DNA of 36,346 bases, taken from positions 1-36,346 of the forward strand of contig CAMJSB010000001.1 of assembly GCA_946408385.1 (NCBI GenBank). The letters run 5' to 3'. This DNA is from an uncultured bacterium. Lineage in GTDB: Bacteria > Patescibacteriota > Gracilibacteria > Absconditabacterales > Absconditicoccaceae. Below, piece after piece: positions 32,231 through 36,346 of the stretch. The notes under the pieces are model-generated. The model was not told the DNA's origin and ran no database searches. It saw only the letters and a program-made list of their open reading frames with translations. Every line of letters starts with the position of its first letter. Position 1 is the first letter of the stretch. Position numbers and translations under genes: made by a program.

Positions 32231-32602
32231 ATGAAAAAATTATTCTCTATTCTAGCAACGTTACTCTTTGCAGTAACTCCATTAATATCTTCATGATATT
32301 ACTATTACCAATCATGTTCATCACTCTACTGATATGGAGCAATAGATGCATGAAATTGATACTGTAAATGCATGGCATGATATACACGATATGGGAATAG
32401 ATGTGTATCATGATATACTTACTGTCAAAATGTATATGGATTTAACGCTACTTACAACTCATTAAGTAATTCATGTCAATGTCGCTATGGATATTGATTC
32501 TATTGATGAAGCTGTGTAAGTTATAATACACTTTGTCAGAAATTATATGGTCGGAGCTACCACTACAATTCATTAAATGGATATTGTGAAACTTATTATT
32601 AA
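32231..32602 (+). CDS. Secreted cysteine/tyrosine/glycine-rich protein
   Basis: 123 aa with TGA as Gly, ending in TAA. A signal peptide MKKLFSILATLLFAVTPLISS is followed by a mature chain with about ten cysteines in repeated C-x-C or C-x(n)-G-Y patterns: YCKCMAGYTRYGNRC, SCQCRYGYGFYGGSC, YCETYY. This resembles the EGF-like cysteine blocks of the SLH protein encoded at 32671-34241 (CVCKAGYIFNKSKTKC), so the two may belong to one family of surface proteins. Disulfide-bonded and extracellular is the likely state. The role is unknown. Confidence 0.72.
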
Positions 32603-32615
32603 TATCCAATCTTAA

Positions 32616-32648
32616 AAAAATGACTATCCTGAATAGGGTAGTCATTTT
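32616..32648. terminator. Bidirectional terminator between convergent genes
   Basis: AAAATGACTATCC (about 32617-32629) pairs with GG-GTAGTCATTTT (about 32636-32648), with an A-run before and a T-run after. It serves the secreted-protein gene (+) and the SLH gene (-). Confidence 0.85.
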
Positions 32649-32670
32649 TCATATTACTTTTTTCAATTAA

Positions 32671-34241
32671 TTAATATTTAACATATCAATACAACAATTC
32701 AAAACCATATTTCTCTGCAAATTTACTCTGAACATCTCCTAAATCTTTGGAACTTTTTTTGAATTTTTCATCTAATTCATCCAATTCTGATTGAATTGAT
32801 TTATATTCCTTCTCCTGTGAATATGTAATATCATCCAAATCTCGATATGAAGTAAGCTCTAAAGCTTTATTATAATATAAAATACTATAAGATATCAAAT
32901 TTAATACAGCCTTCTGTAAAGAATCATCACCATCCCAAGCTCATAAATCTTTCACTTCCTTTTCAGATTCTTTACACACATTTACTACTTTTTTAAATGC
33001 TGATTGTATCTGAGCAGTTGTTCAATTTTCGATAATATCTGATACATCACCTTGAGCATTTACACAAGCATTTACAGAATTAATCATACTATCATTATAA
33101 TCAATAACAGGAGAAATTTTGTCATCTGCACTATAAATTGCTTTATAAAGAGTATAAAGAATCAACGCCATATCTCACCTAGTAATATTCGTTTTATCCA
33201 AACTAGATAAATCAAAATTTCATCGTTTCAGCAATCAATAACTATCAGCTTTATTATAATAATTTGTATATCGAGCTCCCGCACTCTCATCCAAATATCA
33301 ATCTATCATCCTTACTACAACTGCAATCGCTTGTGCTTGGGTTAATTTATTAAAAGGCATAAATTTTCAGTTTGATCACTGGAATAATCACATATAATTT
33401 GCCTGTATAATATAGTATGTTAATGTAGGATCAGCATTTTTAATATCTGGAAATTTATTTAAATCTACATTATCCGTAAAAGGCTTATTTAAAACCTTTG
33501 CAGCAAATTGAGCAAAAAATTTAGAAGCCTGTTCTCTGGTCAAATTATCATTACTCATAAATGTAGAAGGAGTATTAAATATAGTTAATCAATTAGCATA
33601 CATCCATTCAATAGCTTCTTTTAATTCTTGATCTCTTGTATTTCATTTATTTACTTGTTCGCTTCCAATTAAAATACATTTTGTACCAGCTGAATTCCAC
33701 TCATATCATTCTCTACATCCACACAAGGAATAATCATCATGATTTGCTACAGAATAATTTCCAAACGCATCCTTACAATCTCTATCAGCAGTCTCCTGTG
33801 TGTACTTTTCACATGATGTTTTATCTTTATTCCATGTATATCAGTCAATACATTCACACAAAGAATAATCATCTTCATCTACCTCTGAATATTTTCAAAA
33901 ATTTTCCTTACACATTTTATCTCAATATTCTTTTGAAATTGCACATTCCGTTCAATCCCATTCATATCATTCTTTACAAACACAATTTTTGTAGTCATCT
34001 TCTTCTGATTCTGCACCTGCTCAATAATCATACATACACCAATAATCTCCAAGTTCTTTAGTTTCTTCTACACATTTCGTCTTAGATTTATTGAATATGT
34101 ATCCAGCCTTACATACACATTGATCATCTCATCGACTGATTGAATTTGCTCAATACAAATCAGAACATCTATCCGCAAATGTAAAAGATGTTAATCAAAA
34201 AAACAGCGATAAACCCAAGAAACCTCCTAAATACTTTTTCA
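32671..34241 (-). CDS. Surface protein with EGF-like cysteine repeats and SLH domains, one-base frameshift in the signal peptide
   Basis: About 520 aa once a frameshift is repaired, ending in TAA. From ATG 34241, MKKYLGGFLGLSLFF runs into a stop within a homopolymer (six A on the plus strand, 34197-34202). In the next frame the protein continues as GLTSFTFADRC and is open for 500 codons. One more base in the tract would give a perfect signal peptide. The mature part has five cysteine repeats of the type CVCKAGYIFNKSKTKC, then two or three SLH motifs (LTREQASKFFAQFAAK; FPDIKNADP; LTQAQAIAVVVRMIDG; ITRGDMALILYTLYK) that would anchor it to wall polymer, then a helical, acidic C-terminus. Either a sequencing error, a decaying gene or a phase-variable one. 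Confidence 0.78.
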
Positions 34242-34336
34242 TAAGCATTAAATAAAAAAATAAAAAAATTCATAATCAAGTATGTAATTATTTATCATAA
34301 TTTCAATGGAAATTATAAAAACATTTTAAATTTTAA

Positions 34337-34978
34337 TTAGAAATTTCATTTTAAGAAAGGATTAATTCTGAGAACTTCTCAATAGGTCATAGCTTCTCAA
34401 TGTCATGGATAGCATAAAATTCAAGTATCGATTCATAAATGCTTGAATTTTCATAGTGAAGCTTGCATTTTATTTATATCTCATGTTGGTGTGTGTAGAG
34501 TTCATATGCTATCACCCATGACAGTATCTCAAAGGAATAAAGCTGATAGCTTTTCGAAATAATACATTACACATCAGTCTGTATGTCATGGGACGTGGAT
34601 TACTTGAGCAGGCAATTCTCAAAAATCATAATTTCATTGCTCGATAAAATTTACATCAGATTTTATTTCTATAGCTTCTCTTCAAACCAAAAAAGAGCAG
34701 TTTAACTCTGTGTTAGTTAATAATTCTTTATCGAAATGATGAATATAAACATCAGCGTTAGGGTAGTCTTCAACTATTTTATCAACACATCTAATATGAT
34801 CTCAATGTCCATGAGTTAGTAAAATTGAATCAACTTTTCAGAGTTTAGCTAGATATTCTTTGAAATTTCAATCATAAAATCATGGATCGATAACGATTAC
34901 TGTATTGTTGTATGTGATGACGTAAACTTCAGATGTGAATATGTTTGGATTGCTGAATGTTTTTATGCTGGATTCCAT
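34337..34978 (-). CDS. Metallo-beta-lactamase-fold hydrolase
   Basis: 213 aa with TGA as Gly, ending in TAA. The zinc site is complete: LLTHGHGDHIRC (H-x-H-x-D-H), VIHVPGHTDG (third His), LFLGDTVMGD (bridging Asp) and CYPGHGE (last His). Small MBL proteins of this type include glyoxalase II-like thioester hydrolases and others; the substrate cannot be assigned. Several motif glycines are TGA. The start at 34978 lies 5 bases after the stop of the gene at 34984, so the two are co-transcribed with the upstream hsdS-like gene. Confidence 0.88.
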
Positions 34979-34983
34979 TTTTT

Positions 34984-35415
34984 TTATTTAAATAAAGCAA
35001 TAATAGAAACAATCAAAGCTATTCAAGATATTATGTATGCTCATCGATTTTTTAATCGTGGTTGAAAATATAAATATAGTCGTCATTTTTTCAGTTCTCT
35101 TTTTAATGAATTCATAAAGCATGTTCATTTTGTAGATATCTTATATTTAGAATATACGAAATCCTCCTGAAATTCTTTACAGATTAAATCAGTTGTTATT
35201 TCAAACTTTCATTCAGCAAGTCATAATTTTGTTAAGTCTGTGGCAATTCTGCTGTTATAGTTATTTGGAATTTTTATAAATTCTCTGTATTTTCATGTTT
35301 TCATATCAAGATAATGCAAAATTTGGATATGTTCAAAAGTGAGATCTTGTCATAGTCATTTACTGATTTCTTCGATTTTCCTTCTGTTTTTCAAAGATTC
35401 TTTGTTGCTTTTCAT
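34984..35415 (-). CDS. Small protein with C-terminal membrane helix, unknown
   Basis: 143 aa with TGA as Gly, ending in TAA. The basic N-terminal part (MKSNKESLKNRRKIEE) and the middle (TFEHIQILHYLDMKTGKYREFIK; RIATDLTKLGLAEGKF) have a helix-turn-helix-like rhythm, reminiscent of a winged helix that reports on a C-terminal sensor, but no motif is certain. The last 18 residues (AYIISGIALIVSIIALFK) form one membrane helix, as in tail-anchored proteins. It sits 20 bases after hsdS and 5 before the MBL gene. Confidence 0.68.
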
Positions 35416-35435
35416 AGAATATTGTTATATAAAAA

Positions 35436-36346
35436 TTATTCTTTTTCGATTTCATCTTCTACCATTTTTTTAGCTTGTTCTAACAACTCTTTACTTTCAT
35501 TTCTAAGTTTAAAACTCTCTTTAATTTTATCTGAAATTTCTTTTTGAAGTTCTGAATTTATCAATGGTAGTTTTATTTTTTCAAAATCTGATGGTTTTAA
35601 GTGAGAAATTAAAGCTCATCAAGAGAATCTTTCAACTTGTAATTTACAAATAATTGAATTTAAAATCAAAGCTAAGCATTCTTTTTCATAGTTTTCATAT
35701 TCTTCTTTCAAATTTAATCTTAAAAATGCTGAACTAATAATTCATTTTAAATCTTCTTTCAAAACATAAGTAATTCAAATCGTTCAATCCTTAGTGAATA
35801 GAATTTCTCATTTTTTAGCTTGATAATTTTCTTTTAATTCATCATACATTTTTTCAGAAATTTTCTTTTCAACTCCATCAATTCAAAATTTTGTAAAATC
35901 CGAAACTCTGATAAAGTCTATTCATTCTTGAGTATATGCTTCTGCTCAGGGTTCAAATCATTTTTTATATTTAAATAAATTTTCTACATAGTCCCAACCT
36001 CATTTATAATTTTCTATTTTTTCAATGAGTTCATCATATTTTGGTTGAAAATAATCGGCATCATATCTTCATGCTTCATCTACTGCTTTTTTAGTGGTAG
36101 AAAAAGTTAAAGTATGTGAAATAGTGTGTTCTTTTAGTCAAATTTCTCTGAGAAGTAAATCTTCAGCTTCGTGATAAAGTTGTTTTGATAACTGTTTTTT
36201 GTTGTATGCTTTTTGTACTATTTCAGAAATGCTTTGTTGAATATTATTATTAAATAGTGGAACTAATACATTTTCAACTTCTTTACAGTTTAAGTTTACT
36301 TGTTCAGTTTGCCTTGAAATAGAATGTAAATATCATCTTCAGTATT
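35436..36346 (-). CDS. hsdS: Type I restriction-modification specificity subunit (HsdS-like), 5' end outside window
   Basis: The visible part is the C-terminal 303 residues, read with TGA as Gly, ending in TAA. It starts inside a target-recognition region (GRGYLHSISRQTEQVNL), then the central conserved helix (NNNIQQSISEIVQKAYNKK), a second target-recognition domain (YDADYFQPKYDELI; TQEGIDFIRVSDFTKFG; GEILFTKDGTIGITYVL) and the second conserved helix (NSELQKEISDKIKESFKLR). HsdS sets the DNA sequence read by HsdM/HsdR. No hsdM or hsdR is in the window; they may lie to the right. A standalone or BREX-type specificity protein is possible. Confidence 0.82.

Noticed and set aside
33636-34061. Open plus-strand frame of 141 codons rich in His, Tyr and Asn
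   Set aside because: It lies antisense to the cysteine repeats of the SLH protein and has no motif or upstream signals.

Overview
This window comes from a bacterium that reads UGA as glycine (genetic code 25), as known in the candidate phyla Absconditabacteria (SR1) and Gracilibacteria (BD1-5). Under the standard code almost every gene shatters. With TGA read as Gly, long proteins appear whose TGA codons fall on invariant glycines. The clearest case is the DNA polymerase III alpha motif V-G-P-G-R-G-S-G-A-G-S at 13621-13655, where all five glycines are TGA. Real stops are TAA or TAG only. The DNA is AT-rich. The sequence alone does not decide between the two phyla.

Layout. 1-670 (-) is a partial sugar nucleotidyltransferase. 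1008-2342 (+) is a PIN-PhoH ATPase with no TGA, richer in G+C and flanked by unlike DNA; it looks imported from a standard-code bacterium, probably Bacteroidota. 2514-17726 (-) is a long co-directional block: a membrane TPR protein, an 877-aa membrane-anchored protein, PSP1/YaaT, FtsH, a DHH phosphoesterase, DnaE without its PHP domain, three small membrane or zinc-ribbon proteins, RlmN and a HIT protein. 17885-20479 (+) pairs a putative nucleotidyltransferase-fold protein with an HD hydrolase. 20485-23046 (-) is an SbcC/Rad50-like ATPase. 23226-27243 (+, with one AbiEi-like gene on -) holds a VanX-like dipeptidase, a putative lysozyme-like protein and two unknowns. 27292-27672 (-) is a membrane protein with a standard-code signature, including a terminal TGA. 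Then come an aquaporin (-), a rhomboid protease (+) and a DUF4153-like membrane protein (-).

30970-31601 has no protein gene but holds two promoter-hairpin-terminator units that look like small RNAs. 31602-32602 (+) encodes a lipoprotein, a membrane protein and a Cys/Tyr/Gly-rich secreted protein. 32671-34241 (-) is a cysteine-repeat plus SLH surface protein whose signal peptide is split by a one-base frameshift in a homopolymer. 34337-36346 (-) reads hsdS (partial), a 143-aa membrane-tailed protein and a metallo-beta-lactamase-fold hydrolase.

How it fits together: housekeeping genes (dnaE, ftsH, rlmN) are mixed with many surface and cell-wall proteins, as would suit an epibiotic or host-dependent lifestyle (inference). 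A palindromic element with GTCATTCTGA-type ends occurs three times. Two copies lie inside the ftsH and dnaE reading frames and are translated in the same frame. No tRNA, rRNA, CRISPR array or insertion-sequence transposase was seen.
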